From positions 77,614 to 141,613 of the forward strand of contig JBNKVM010000010.1 of assembly GCA_050299175.1 (NCBI GenBank): DNA of 64,000 nucleotides. Direction: 5' to 3'. A program made the translations under genes and the position numbers. This stretch comes from JAPHTQ01 sp050299175. GTDB taxonomy: Bacteria > Pseudomonadota > Gammaproteobacteria > Thiohalomonadales > Thiohalomonadaceae. A model generated the notes under the pieces. It saw nothing but the letters and a program-made list of their open reading frames with translations. It was not told where the DNA came from and ran no database searches. Positions within the stretch are counted from its first letter, which is position 1. Every line of letters starts with the position of its first letter. This document shows positions 1 to 9,128 of the stretch, in pieces.

Positions 1-57
1 TATTTTGAGTCCATTTTTAACACCGTATCGTCAAGCACAGCCATTTTGAGGCTGCTT

Positions 58-2100
58 CTATTTGTCTACCCGGTTAAATACCCCATCCCAACTGTCTGCT
101 GGCGGATTTTCAGCAAAGTAGTGGCAGCGATCCAGATAGATTGCGCTCGGCCTGTCGCCAGGAAATTCCTGCATTATCGCCAGAAACGCCTCGGCGGCCT
201 CGTCCCAGTGCCGCTCGCGGTACATCTCCAGCGCCGCAGCGAAGCGGATCGCTAACGGTGGCAGCGGTTCTTCGGTAGAGCCGAGCAGTTCATAAACAGT
301 AGTCGGAATATCCTTACCCAGCACCCTGATTTTGTCGATTTCACGGAAATGATAAATGTCATGGCAATGCTGCCAGGTTGTTTCACCGAGCAGAAACTCA
401 ACGCCGTAAAATTTAGCTGCGCCCTCCAGTCTGGCGGCCATGTTCACCGTATCACCGATGATGGTGTATTCCATCTTCTTGCTGCGCGAACCGATGTTGC
501 CCGCTACCACCTCACCCGAGGCGAGACCCGCACGCAGAGTGAAGGGCTGTTTACCTTCGCCTTCCCAGCGAGCGCAGAGCCGCTGTATCTCCTCTTCCAT
601 CGCCAGCATACAGGCCAACGCCATTCTGGCATGTTCCGCCTGGGGCAATGGTGCACCCCAGTAGACCATAATGCCGTCGCCCATGAATTTGTCCACCGTG
701 CCATCATAGCGGTCAATCACCTGCACCATTGCATCGAGATACTCGTTAAGCTGCGTCACCACCTCCTGTGGCTTGTGCTTCTCACTGAAGGAGGTGAAAC
801 CACGAATATCGGTAAAGGCGACGGTGATCTCCTTGTTATCGCCACCGATACGCGCCGACTCAGGCTCCCTTTCCAGTCGTGCCACCAGTTTGGGCGAGAG
901 GTAGCTAGAGAACATTGAACGCATCTCCCGAGCCAGCCGCTCCAGTACCAGATAACGATACCCGCCGCCGGTCATCAGGGCGAATACCGCGGCCATCAAC
1001 GGATAGATCATGCTCAACCAGTGGCCCGCAGCAAAGGCCATGTAAGTGATCCAGAGATAGCTGGCAAGCAAAAGAGAAAATGCAGGAAGAACTGCATAGT
1101 AGGGCAGGCGCAGAGTCAGATAGTAGGTGGCAAATCCGAGTACGAGGATAAACAGAATATCGAACAGCGACTCGATCCCCGACTGGCGGATAAAGCGACC
1201 AGTGACGATGTTGTCGGCCACATTGGCGTGTACCTCCACCCCGGGAGAATTTTTGTCGAAGGGTGTCACCCGCAGATCGTAGATACCGAGGGCGGTGGCA
1301 CCGACAAACAACACCTTGTTCTGCAACAGCTCTGGTGCAACGCGGCCATGCAGGACATCGGTAAAGGAATAATAGGTAAAGGTATGGGAAGGACCGACGA
1401 AGTTGATCCACATGGCGTTGTCCCAATCCACGGGGATAAGTCGCTGACCCAGCCTGATCTTGAAACTACCGGGCTCTAGCTTCGATACATCCAGCGCCGC
1501 CATCGCCCCAGCCAGTCCCAGTGAAGGCACCAGGGTGTCGGCATCCTGTAGCAGTAACAGATTGCGCCTCACGGTACCGTCGTCTTCGGGCAGGTGAATG
1601 ATATGCGCGGTGGCGGCAGCACTTTGATCGAGAAGCGGGATATTCCGTGTCGCGCTGGTTACCTGAAGCGCATTATCCAGATCGAAATACTCCGCCAGGG
1701 TCACGTTGCCCGCCTTTTTCAGTGCCGCGGCAAAAGCACGATCACTCTGCGCGCTCTCCTCCTCGGAAAAGAAGATGTCGAACATCACTGCCTTGGCCCC
1801 TGCAACATTCAGGCGATCCAGCAACTGCACATAGATGTCGCGGCGCCAGGGAAAACGCCCCAATTCGGCGATGCTCTTTTCGTCGATGGCGATGATGGCG
1901 ATCTGATCGCTCGGCTTGATCGGACCGCGCCATTGTGTGAAACGGAGGTCGTAGCTTTTGGCCTCGAAGGCCTCGAAAAATGGATTGGCGGAGTAATAGA
2001 GGACAACCACCATGAAGACGGAAGCGATGGCGACGAGATGTGCGGCCAGAGCCAGGCCTCGTCTACCACGAGTGAAGAAATTAAATAGCGCCGAGATCAT
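58..2100 (-). CDS. CHASE2-domain class III adenylate/guanylate cyclase
   Basis: A 680-residue membrane-bound nucleotide cyclase. A first membrane helix (about residues 16-36) leads into a large periplasmic CHASE2 sensor (about 40-300), followed by a cluster of membrane helices (about 312-390) and a cytoplasmic class III cyclase domain (about 430-610). The cyclase core shows the metal-binding segment FTDIRGFTSFSE, then GDGIMVYWGAP and IGDTVNMAARLE, so it should be catalytically active, making cAMP or cGMP from the triphosphate. Substrate choice cannot be read safely. The C-terminal tail (about 620-680) resembles a tetratricopeptide helix pair. CHASE2 proteins sense unknown extracellular signals. 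It is transcribed alone, separated by 133 bp from the next gene; no good Shine-Dalgarno is visible before the ATG. Confidence 0.9.
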   Translation of the reverse strand: MISALFNFFTRGRRGLALAAHLVAIASVFMVVVLYYSANPFFEAFEAKSYDLRFTQWRGPIKPSDQIAIIAIDEKSIAELGRFPWRRDIYVQLLDRLNVAGAKAVMFDIFFSEEESAQSDRAFAAALKKAGNVTLAEYFDLDNALQVTSATRNIPLLDQSAAATAHIIHLPEDDGTVRRNLLLLQDADTLVPSLGLAGAMAALDVSKLEPGSFKIRLGQRLIPVDWDNAMWINFVGPSHTFTYYSFTDVLHGRVAPELLQNKVLFVGATALGIYDLRVTPFDKNSPGVEVHANVADNIVTGRFIRQSGIESLFDILFILVLGFATYYLTLRLPYYAVLPAFSLLLASYLWITYMAFAAGHWLSMIYPLMAAVFALMTGGGYRYLVLERLAREMRSMFSSYLSPKLVARLEREPESARIGGDNKEITVAFTDIRGFTSFSEKHKPQEVVTQLNEYLDAMVQVIDRYDGTVDKFMGDGIMVYWGAPLPQAEHARMALACMLAMEEEIQRLCARWEGEGKQPFTLRAGLASGEVVAGNIGSRSKKMEYTIIGDTVNMAARLEGAAKFYGVEFLLGETTWQHCHDIYHFREIDKIRVLGKDIPTTVYELLGSTEEPLPPLAIRFAAALEMYRERHWDEAAEAFLAIMQEFPGDRPSAIYLDRCHYFAENPPADSWDGVFNRVDK

Positions 2101-2233
2101 GAAGTTATTGTGCCTGCACCGTCGACCATTTATTTAGCGGCTGGAACAATCTTAAGCCTGCTTCTGACTACCATAGCAAGAGCAGGGTAATTGGTCATTA
2201 TGCAGGCCATTCTTAGGCCCAACTGAAACGGCG

Positions 2234-2896
2234 CTAGATCTGGCCGAATACGATCAAATGACGATCGCTGATCTCCTCCACCTGTAACGCATGCAAGCCT
2301 GCCTCATCCAGCTGGCTACGCACCTCATCGACAGTAAATGCCGCGAGCAATGAATTGTAGAAATCGCGCTGCAGTACTTCCGGTTCTCTAGCGGCATATT
2401 GTTCTACCAGCTGCGCCGCATGCTCACGCGATTCACTGCGCTTCAGGTCCATAATGAAGACTCGACTACCCGGACGGGTAAACTGACGGACCGCCTGCCA
2501 CAACACCTGTGGTTCGGCCAGATGGTGTAGCAGACTGTTACTGATAATCACGTCGTATTTTTCCAGCGGCAGGCTATCGGTTGGTAGCATACGGCAGAAC
2601 AGTCGCACCTGCTCGTGCAACATGGCGAAATCGATGCGCTGACGGGCGAACATCAGCATCTGTTCGGCACCGTCGAAAGCGTGAACGCGGCAGGCAGGAA
2701 AGGCCTCGGCAAAACGCTGGGTGATATCGCCGGTACCACAACCCGGTTCCAGTACCACGCCGTCTATCTCTTCGGGGAACTTCTCGCGGAACAGGTCGAT
2801 GAAATGGCTGTGCGGTTCAGCGAAATCGGCCAGGGCATAGGCCCTGGCCTGCTCAAAATCATCCATCAGTTCCGTTTCGGGGATGCGCTCGATCAT
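2234..2896 (-). CDS. class I SAM-dependent methyltransferase
   Basis: A 220-residue soluble Rossmann-fold methyltransferase. Motif I is clear as LEPGCGTGDITQRF near residue 50, followed by the acidic residue of motif II in VHAFDGAEQML and the motif IV/post-I stretch YDVIISNSLLHHL. These bind S-adenosylmethionine. The substrate is not identifiable; the family includes small-molecule and quinone/lipid methylases. Its ATG overlaps the stop of lysA by four bases (ATGA), so it is translationally coupled to lysine biosynthesis, but no known step of that pathway needs a methyltransferase. I therefore leave the function open. Confidence 0.85.
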   Translation of the reverse strand: MIERIPETELMDDFEQARAYALADFAEPHSHFIDLFREKFPEEIDGVVLEPGCGTGDITQRFAEAFPACRVHAFDGAEQMLMFARQRIDFAMLHEQVRLFCRMLPTDSLPLEKYDVIISNSLLHHLAEPQVLWQAVRQFTRPGSRVFIMDLKRSESREHAAQLVEQYAAREPEVLQRDFYNSLLAAFTVDEVRSQLDEAGLHALQVEEISDRHLIVFGQI

Positions 2897-4146
2897 CCTT
2901 CCGGCAACACCTTTTCACCCTGCCAGAGTTGCATCAGGGTTTCCCGCTCACGCACCACATGTGCCTTGTCGCCATCCGCCATTAACTCCACCGCACGCGG
3001 ACGAGTGTTGTAGTTGGAACTCATGGTAAAGCCGTAAGCCCCAGCAGAACGGACCGCCAGTAGATCACCTTCCTGGATCGCCAGTTCGCGCTCCTTGCCA
3101 AGATAGTCACCGGTCTCGCAGATAGGGCCGACCACATCGTAGCTCTGCGCCGCGAGATCCTCGCGGGGCAGTACCGGGATGATCGCCATCCACGCCTGAT
3201 AGAGGGTCGGACGAATCAGATCATTCATCGCTGCATCGACAATGGCGAAGTTCTTCTCTTCGTGATGCTTGAGATATTCGACCCGAGTCAGCAACACCCC
3301 GGCATTACCGACGATGGCCCGACCCGGCTCGATCAGCACTTTCAGATCACGACCCGCCAGCCGATCTAGCAGCGGCGCAACATAGTCACCGGGCAGAGGC
3401 GGCTCTTCATCTTTGTAATGGATACCGAGACCACCACCGAGATCGATATGCGACAGGGCAATACCTTTTTCGTAGAGGTCGTCCACCAGCTTCAATACCC
3501 GATCCAGTGCATCAACAAACGGCGCGATGCGGGTCAGCTGCGAACCGATGTGACAATCGACACCCATCACGCGCAGACCTTCCATCTCCGCGGCGCGCAT
3601 ATACACCTCGGCAGCACGCTCGATGGCGATACCGAACTTGTTCTCTTTCAGGCCGGTGGAGATATAGGGATGGGTCTTCGCATCGACATCGGGATTGACC
3701 CGCAGCGAGACCGGCGCACGCACACCCATCTCACGGGCTATTTCGTCGATGCGTGCCAGCTCCGCTTCCGACTCGACATTGAAACAGTAAATCCCCAGCT
3801 CCAGGGCACGACGGATCTCACTACTGCGCTTGCCCACACCAGAGAAGACCACCTTGCCCGGCTCGCCGCCAGCGGCGATCACCCGCTCCAGTTCACCGAC
3901 AGAGACGATGTCGAAACCGGAACCGAGACGCGCCATCAGATTCAGCACCGCCAGATTAGAGTTGGCCTTGACCGCGTAGCAAACCAGATGGTCCACCCCG
4001 GCCATGGCGGCATCGAAGGCCTGCCAGTGGCGTTCGATGGTCGCACGGGAATAGACATAGGCGGGCGTGCCGTACTGTTGCGCCAGTTCGGCCAGATCCA
4101 CCTGTTCGGCGCAGAGGCGCCCCTGTTGATAGCTGAAGTAGTCCAT
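2893..4146 (-). CDS. lysA: diaminopimelate decarboxylase
   Basis: Converts meso-diaminopimelate to L-lysine with pyridoxal phosphate, the last step of lysine synthesis, in the cytoplasm. At 417 residues it has the normal LysA length. The PLP lysine lies in CYAVKANSN (K60); HIGSQ, the glycine-rich GGGLGIHY, EPGRAIVGNAG and the C-terminal GPICETGDYL that completes the neighbouring active site in the dimer are all present. A GGAG Shine-Dalgarno sits just before the ATG. The order lptM-lysA is the conserved gammaproteobacterial arrangement, but dapF, which often follows, is here 36 kb away with xerC. Confidence 0.97.
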   Translation of the reverse strand: MDYFSYQQGRLCAEQVDLAELAQQYGTPAYVYSRATIERHWQAFDAAMAGVDHLVCYAVKANSNLAVLNLMARLGSGFDIVSVGELERVIAAGGEPGKVVFSGVGKRSSEIRRALELGIYCFNVESEAELARIDEIAREMGVRAPVSLRVNPDVDAKTHPYISTGLKENKFGIAIERAAEVYMRAAEMEGLRVMGVDCHIGSQLTRIAPFVDALDRVLKLVDDLYEKGIALSHIDLGGGLGIHYKDEEPPLPGDYVAPLLDRLAGRDLKVLIEPGRAIVGNAGVLLTRVEYLKHHEEKNFAIVDAAMNDLIRPTLYQAWMAIIPVLPREDLAAQSYDVVGPICETGDYLGKERELAIQEGDLLAVRSAGAYGFTMSSNYNTRPRAVELMADGDKAHVVRERETLMQLWQGEKVLPEG

Positions 4147-4154
4147 AAACTCCG

Positions 4155-4298
4155 TTACTTGTCTGAATCTTGCGGTTGTTCTTTCTGTGGTGGCGGCAAA
4201 TAGAGCTCACCCTTGGCGCCGCAGGCGGAGAGCATGCTCATCACCCCCAGCGCGATAATCACGGCCAGCAACAAATAGTGCGCACGGCAAAAACACAT
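4155..4298 (-). CDS. lptM: LptM-type lipoprotein (YifL family)
   Basis: A 47-residue lipoprotein. The N-terminus has a short hydrophobic signal (LLLAVIIALGVMSML) ending in the lipobox LSAC (Cys26 lipidated), followed by the family signature CGAKGELYLPP and a short hydrophilic tail. Family members stabilise and promote maturation of the LPS translocon protein LptD in the outer membrane. It lies directly upstream of lysA, eight bases from that start, exactly the context found in other gammaproteobacteria. The first ATG after an in-frame stop was taken as start. Confidence 0.88.
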   Translation of the reverse strand: MCFCRAHYLLLAVIIALGVMSMLSACGAKGELYLPPPQKEQPQDSDK

Positions 4299-4424
4299 AT
4301 AGCACCTCACTTACCCAGGCCCAAGTATTTGATTATACGGCGATGGGGATCAATAAGACAAAGCAGGTTGCACTGGCCCGCACGCCTCTCTATCTTGGAC
4401 CAAACCCTCAATGAGTCTTTAGCC

Positions 4425-5093
4425 ATGAGTGAAGAACTGCTACCCGCCCTCGCCATCGAACCAACCCGCCCGACCACCGCCAGCGTGATCTGGCTGCACG
4501 GCCTCGGTGCCGACGGTCACGACTTCGAGCCCATCGTGCCGCAACTGGGACTGGAGGATATGGCGATACGTTTCATCTTCCCCCACGCACCGATGCGCCC
4601 GGTCACCATCAACATGGGTTACGTAATGCGCGCCTGGTACGACATCAGCGCCCCCGACCTCAGTCAGGGACAGGATGAAGACGGCACACGGGAATCGGAA
4701 CGGCAGATCCAGGCATGGATACAACAACAGATCGACAGCGGCATCCCCGCAGAACGGATCCTTCTCGCCGGATTCTCTCAGGGCGGCGCCATCGCCCTGC
4801 ATACCGGTCTGCGTTATCCGCAAACCCTCGGCGGCATCATCGCCCTCTCCACCTACCTGCCGCTGGCCGACACCGTCGCCGATGAAAAACATGCGGCCAA
4901 CAAGGACATCCCGATCTTCATGGCCCACGGCCACGAAGATCCGATCATCCCCATTAGCCATGCACGGCAATCACGGGACAAACTGATGGAACTGGGGCAT
5001 GAAGTAGAGTGGCATGAATACACCATGCCGCATAGTGTGAGTCCGTCGGAAATTGAGGCAATAGCGAGGTGGGTTAGGAAGAGGTTGGGTTAG
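4425..5093 (+). CDS. carboxylesterase / acyl-protein thioesterase-type alpha/beta hydrolase
   Basis: A 222-residue serine hydrolase of the phospholipase/carboxylesterase family. The oxyanion-hole segment VIWLHGLGADGHD, the nucleophile elbow GFSQGG (Ser118), the acid in GHEDPIIP and the histidine in EYTMPHSV complete the triad. Such enzymes cleave short-chain esters or acyl thioesters; the physiological substrate is unknown. The open frame extends 85 codons upstream, but the residues before this ATG are unlike the family, so I begin at MSEELLPAL. It is divergent from lptM-lysA and convergent with the zinc peptidase. Confidence 0.92.
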   Translation: MSEELLPALAIEPTRPTTASVIWLHGLGADGHDFEPIVPQLGLEDMAIRFIFPHAPMRPVTINMGYVMRAWYDISAPDLSQGQDEDGTRESERQIQAWIQQQIDSGIPAERILLAGFSQGGAIALHTGLRYPQTLGGIIALSTYLPLADTVADEKHAANKDIPIFMAHGHEDPIIPISHARQSRDKLMELGHEVEWHEYTMPHSVSPSEIEAIARWVRKRLG

Positions 5094-5110
5094 TTTGATT
5101 GGGTGAGTTT

Positions 5111-5127
5111 GTGTCGCTTCGCGACAC
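5111..5127. terminator. short hairpin between convergent genes
   Basis: Perfect 7-bp stem GTGTCGC-TTC-GCGACAC between the convergent hydrolase and peptidase genes. No T-run follows on either strand, so it is at best a weak intrinsic terminator. Confidence 0.35.
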
Positions 5128-5130
5128 GAC

Positions 5131-5814
5131 CTAACGACGAAAAAACCTAATCCACCTCGCCAAATTCAACAAACTCGCCAACGAAGCCGCAAAATATGTG
5201 AGTGCGGCAGCACGCAATATCCTCCGCACTGCCGCTTCATCTTTTTCACTGACATAACGCCCATGCTGTAACAGCGGCAACGCCTTATTGAAACTGGCGT
5301 CCCACTCAACAGGTAGAGTCACCAGATGTACCACACTGGCCATGCCCATGCTCGCGAGGCCGATGAGGAACATTAAAATGCCGCTTTGCGGTACTTTGGT
5401 AAAAGCCGTAATCAATGGAATGGCGAACATAAAACCGGCACCGATCTGTTGCGCCAGTTGCGCGAACATAATCAGGCGGGTGCGGGTATTGAGCAGGCTT
5501 TCATTGCGCTGATGTTGAATGGCATGCCCGACTTCGTGGGCGGCGACCGCGACGGCGGTGAGAGAACGACCATTGTGGTTGTCTTCACTCAGGCGCACCA
5601 TGTGCGCTTTCGGATCGTAGTGGTCGCCCTTTTCTGTCAGCTCCACACCGACATTTTCGATCTGCATTTTCTTTAGCAGATGACGCGCCAGTTCAGCGCC
5701 GTTACCGGGAATATCTTTGCGTTCTTTACTGTAGCGACGGAAGGTCCATTGCGCCCACCACTGCGGGCCAAAGACCAGCAGCAGTATCGCAATGATGAGA
5801 ATGGCGTAGGGCAT
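5131..5814 (-). CDS. membrane zinc metallopeptidase (YugP / Zn_peptidase_2 family)
   Basis: A 227-residue membrane protein with an N-terminal helix, a zinc-binding HExxH inside VAAHEVGHAIQH, two closely spaced helices (about 115-165) and a final hydrophobic stretch. This is the layout of the YugP family of putative neutral zinc metallopeptidases, whose targets are not known. It occupies the position downstream of the argS-ftsN pair where Pseudomonas has hslVU, but this is a different gene. It ends six bases from the SPOR gene stop region, so the two probably share a transcript. Confidence 0.88.
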   Translation of the reverse strand: MPYAILIIAILLLVFGPQWWAQWTFRRYSKERKDIPGNGAELARHLLKKMQIENVGVELTEKGDHYDPKAHMVRLSEDNHNGRSLTAVAVAAHEVGHAIQHQRNESLLNTRTRLIMFAQLAQQIGAGFMFAIPLITAFTKVPQSGILMFLIGLASMGMASVVHLVTLPVEWDASFNKALPLLQHGRYVSEKDEAAVRRILRAAALTYFAASLASLLNLARWIRFFRR

Positions 5815-5820
5815 CGGTGA

Positions 5821-6402
5821 TTAGCCCGCGGTTTTGTTCTTATCCTTCAGCATAATGAAGTCGATACCGCTATCCTGCAGACGACGGCGAGCTTTATCGA
5901 CTGAACGACGATCGGTAAACGGACCGAGTCGTACACGATGCCAGGTCTGGCTGTTATCGACGGTGACAGTCTGGATAGACGGAGTGAAGTTGAGCAGGGT
6001 CAGCTCGGCCTTGCGTGCATCGGCCTCTTCCTGGCTCTTGAAGGAACCGACCTGCAGATAGTAGGTCGCCTGCTCTTTAGGTTCCCTACCCAGTTCCAGA
6101 TCCGGGATCACCACTTCCAGTTCGGGAAGGATGTTGTAGAAGTCGAAGCTGATCCCATCTTCTTTCTTTTTCGGTGGCTGCGGCGGTGGTGTTTTTTTCA
6201 CTTCACGGGTGTCGGTGACCGCCGGTTTATCCTTGGCTTTACTTGCGACCTTAGCCGGTGCCGTACCCTCTTTCTGCATATAGACGAGGGAGGAGATAAA
6301 CAGACCCGCGACCAGTCCGCCGAGCATCCACACCCAACCGGGCAACGATTTCTTTTTGTTGCTGCGGGTAGTGGTACGTTTGGCGTAATCGCGACGAGCC
6401 AT
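5821..6402 (-). CDS. ftsN: FtsN-like SPOR-domain cell division protein
   Basis: A 193-residue bitopic inner-membrane protein. A short basic cytoplasmic tail (MARRDYAKRTTTRSNKKKS) precedes one membrane helix (about 29-48), a charged and proline-rich periplasmic linker, and a C-terminal SPOR domain (about 115-188) that binds denuded glycan at the septum. FtsN triggers constriction by activating the FtsWI synthase. The argS-ftsN adjacency matches other gammaproteobacteria. The open frame starts 27 codons earlier inside argS; the chosen ATG has a strong TAAGGAG eight bases upstream. Could be a generic SPOR protein; context favours FtsN. Confidence 0.85.
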   Translation of the reverse strand: MARRDYAKRTTTRSNKKKSLPGWVWMLGGLVAGLFISSLVYMQKEGTAPAKVASKAKDKPAVTDTREVKKTPPPQPPKKKEDGISFDFYNILPELEVVIPDLELGREPKEQATYYLQVGSFKSQEEADARKAELTLLNFTPSIQTVTVDNSQTWHRVRLGPFTDRRSVDKARRRLQDSGIDFIMLKDKNKTAG

Positions 6403-6415
6403 CGATGTAATCTCC

Positions 6416-8182
6416 TTACATGCTCTCGGGTGCGGAGCAGCCGAGCAGCGCCAGACCGTTGGCAATGCCCTGACGCGCCGCATGGATCAGACAGAGACGC
6501 GCATTACGCACACCGGCATCGTCAACCAGGAACTGGTGGGCGTTGTAATAGGTGTGAAAATCGTTGGCCAGTTCACGCAGGTAGTGGGCCAGTTGATGTG
6601 GCTCGTGAGTCAGCGCGGCACCTTCGACCACTTCCGGATAACGGGAGAGCGTGCGCATCAGATCCTGTTCGTGCTGTTCCTTGAGCAGCGCCAGATTGCT
6701 CAACCCTGCTTTTTCATCGTAACTGAAACCCTTCTCCGCCATCTGCCGCAACACGCTGCAAACACGAGCATGGGCGTATTGAATGTAGTAGAGCGGGTTG
6801 TCGTTGGACAGAGTCTTGGCCAGATCCAGATCAAAGTCCATGTGCTGTTCACATTTGCGCATTACGTAGAAGAAACGCGCCGCATCGTTGCCCACCTCGT
6901 CGCGCAGTTCGCGCAGGGTGACGAAGGAGCCGGAACGGGTCGACATCTGTACCCGTTCGCCACCGCGATAGAGAATGGCGAACTGCACCAGTAGTACGTC
7001 GAGTTTGTCGGCATCGGCCTTGTCGCCCATGGCGGTCAATGCGGCCTTCACCCGTGGTACGTAGCCGTGGTGATCCGCACCCCAGACATCGATGACGCGC
7101 TCGAAGCCGCGATCCAGTTTGTGCCAGTGGTAGGCGATGTCGGAGGCGAAATAGGTTTTTACGCCGTTGTCGCGCACGACAACGCGATCTTTTTCATCAC
7201 CGAAGTCGGTGGAACGGAACCAGAGTGCGCCCTTCTCTTCGTAGATGTGACCCGATTTTTTCAGCTGTTCGATAGCTTCATCGACACGGCCACTCTCTAC
7301 CAGCGAGCGCTCCGAGTACCACTCTTCGTAGCTGACACCGAACTCTTCCAGATCCTGACGGATATCGGCGAGGATGGTGTCGAGACCGAGATCGAAAACG
7401 GTGCGGTAGTCGTCAGCACCAAGCAACTGCTTGGCACGATCGATCAACGCATCGATATGGTCTTCCTTATCACCGCCGTCCGGTTCGTCGGCAGGGATGT
7501 TTGCGAAGACATCGACAGTGGCATGACGGAAGGCATCGCCGTGCTCACGGTGCAGGCTGGCGGCGATGTCCCACACATAGTCGCCCTTGTAGCCGTTAAC
7601 CGGGAAGGCCAGCTTCTCGCCCGCCAGTTCCAGATAACGCAACCAGATGGAGGTACCGAGGATATCCATCTGCCGCCCGGCATCGTTCACATAGTATTCG
7701 CGGTGCACGTCGAAACCGGCGGCGGCCAGCAGATCGGCAACTGTCGCGCCATAGGCGGCGCCACGACCGTGGCCCACGTGCAGCGGCCCGGTGGGATTGG
7801 CGGAAACGAACTCTACCTGCACCCGTTTGCCATTACCGACACTGGAACGCCCCCAACTCTCGCCCGCTTGCAGCACATCACCGACGACCGCATGGAAGGC
7901 GGCTTCGGCCATGCTGAAGTTAATAAAGCCAGGACCGGCGATCTCCACCTTGGCCACATGCTCCGACGCGGGCAGGCTGGCGACGACCTTCTCCGCCAGG
8001 TCACGCGGCTTACTGCGCGCCAGCTTGGCCAGCACCATGGCGATGTTGCAGGCGAAGTCGCCGTGGCTACGATCACGGGTGCGTTCGATGGTGATGCTGT
8101 CGGGCAATTCACAGTCGAGAGCACCGTCGTTGACGAGTGCCTGCAGGGCGGCGTTAACAAGTTGCTGGAGATGGTGTTTCAT
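6416..8182 (-). CDS. argS: arginyl-tRNA synthetase
   Basis: Charges tRNA-Arg with arginine. 588 residues, close to the usual 577-590. The N-terminal tRNA-recognition domain is followed by the class I HIGH motif in NPTGPLHVGHGRG, the KMSKS-equivalent VQMSTRSG, and the helical anticodon-binding domain with the conserved end in QGIANGLALLG. The open frame extends upstream 39 codons; MKHHLQQLVNAAL is where family similarity starts. It ends 13 bases before the ftsN-like ATG, indicating cotranscription. Confidence 0.97.
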   Translation of the reverse strand: MKHHLQQLVNAALQALVNDGALDCELPDSITIERTRDRSHGDFACNIAMVLAKLARSKPRDLAEKVVASLPASEHVAKVEIAGPGFINFSMAEAAFHAVVGDVLQAGESWGRSSVGNGKRVQVEFVSANPTGPLHVGHGRGAAYGATVADLLAAAGFDVHREYYVNDAGRQMDILGTSIWLRYLELAGEKLAFPVNGYKGDYVWDIAASLHREHGDAFRHATVDVFANIPADEPDGGDKEDHIDALIDRAKQLLGADDYRTVFDLGLDTILADIRQDLEEFGVSYEEWYSERSLVESGRVDEAIEQLKKSGHIYEEKGALWFRSTDFGDEKDRVVVRDNGVKTYFASDIAYHWHKLDRGFERVIDVWGADHHGYVPRVKAALTAMGDKADADKLDVLLVQFAILYRGGERVQMSTRSGSFVTLRELRDEVGNDAARFFYVMRKCEQHMDFDLDLAKTLSNDNPLYYIQYAHARVCSVLRQMAEKGFSYDEKAGLSNLALLKEQHEQDLMRTLSRYPEVVEGAALTHEPHQLAHYLRELANDFHTYYNAHQFLVDDAGVRNARLCLIHAARQGIANGLALLGCSAPESM

Positions 8183-8307
8183 CGTGTCCCGTATTGACGG
8201 CGTGGTGGGGCGTAGCCCGTTGAACAAGCGGGACATTATCGTTGTTACACGGGTATGGGTGCAAGGCGTGAAGATGGGCGACTGGCGCCCATCTTCCACT
8301 GCGGGGA

Positions 8308-9045
8308 TTACTTCTCGTCCAGATCGACCGGCTGCTTCGGCAGCACCTTCTGCCCGCTGAACATGGCGGAGACCAGACCAGCGCGCTCGCGTACTTCACC
8401 CACGACCACTGCAGCGATGTGCGCTACCACGGCAAAACAGAGGATAAAGAAGGCGATTTCGTGCACCTCGATGAACGGCTTGCGGAAGCTACGCATCGCA
8501 TCCCAGGCGGCAGCATCGGCCATTGCCTTGTTACCCGGCTGCAGCGTAGCAGGGTCGATGCCTGCGGGGGCAACCCACTCGGCGATCCAGGCACCGATGG
8601 GTGGGTAGTAGAGATCGGTCCCGGCCAATACCAGGCCGGTGATCGCCTGAGCCAGCAATAGCAGCAACAGCGCCATGATCATCAGGCGACCGAGGGGATT
8701 GTGGCCAAGATAGGCATGCGGCTCGCCACTGCGCAGGCTTTTGATGTAGCTGCCCAACTCTGCGATGAAACCCTTACCGGGGAAGATCGCCGACCAGCGG
8801 GCAAAACGGCTACCGCTGAAACCCTGCACGATACGCCACAGCAGGTTGGCGGCCATGACGTAACCGAAGCTGGTGTGGAGGATTTTCATGGCGATCTTCG
8901 CCTCACCGGCGAGGCCCAGCGCCTTGCCATTGTAGATCACCAGGCCGGTACCCAGCAGGCCGAGCACGGAAAGAAAATTGATCCAGTGGAACCAGCGGAT
9001 GCCGCGATCCCATACCTTGTAAGCGTTATAGGTGGTAGTCGTCAT
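8308..9045 (-). CDS. cytochrome b (b561 / Ni-Fe hydrogenase b-subunit type)
   Basis: A 245-residue integral membrane cytochrome with four helices. Histidines in RWFHWIN, the second-helix segment ILHTSFGY, and the fourth-helix EVHEIAFF are positioned as haem b ligands, as in cytochrome b561 and hydrogenase b subunits. Such proteins pass electrons between quinone and a periplasmic or soluble partner. No partner oxidoreductase or c-type cytochrome gene is adjacent: it sits between priA and argS, which are neighbours in many relatives, so it looks inserted. An in-frame TTG eight codons earlier is possible; no clear Shine-Dalgarno decides. Confidence 0.85.
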   Translation of the reverse strand: MTTTTYNAYKVWDRGIRWFHWINFLSVLGLLGTGLVIYNGKALGLAGEAKIAMKILHTSFGYVMAANLLWRIVQGFSGSRFARWSAIFPGKGFIAELGSYIKSLRSGEPHAYLGHNPLGRLMIMALLLLLLAQAITGLVLAGTDLYYPPIGAWIAEWVAPAGIDPATLQPGNKAMADAAAWDAMRSFRKPFIEVHEIAFFILCFAVVAHIAAVVVGEVRERAGLVSAMFSGQKVLPKQPVDLDEK

Positions 9046-9128
9046 GGTGGTGTTATTTGTGGTGACCAATAAGGCACAGGATAGTAGCGGGCGATTATTA
9101 AAAATCTATGAATGAATTAGACGAGAGC

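Noticed and set aside
3418..4203. 261-residue frame antisense to lysA
   Set aside because: Entirely inside lysA on the other strand; no domain recognised.
7067..8197. 376-residue open frame antisense to argS
   Set aside because: A shadow of argS; no start signal or known domain, and the sense gene is certain.
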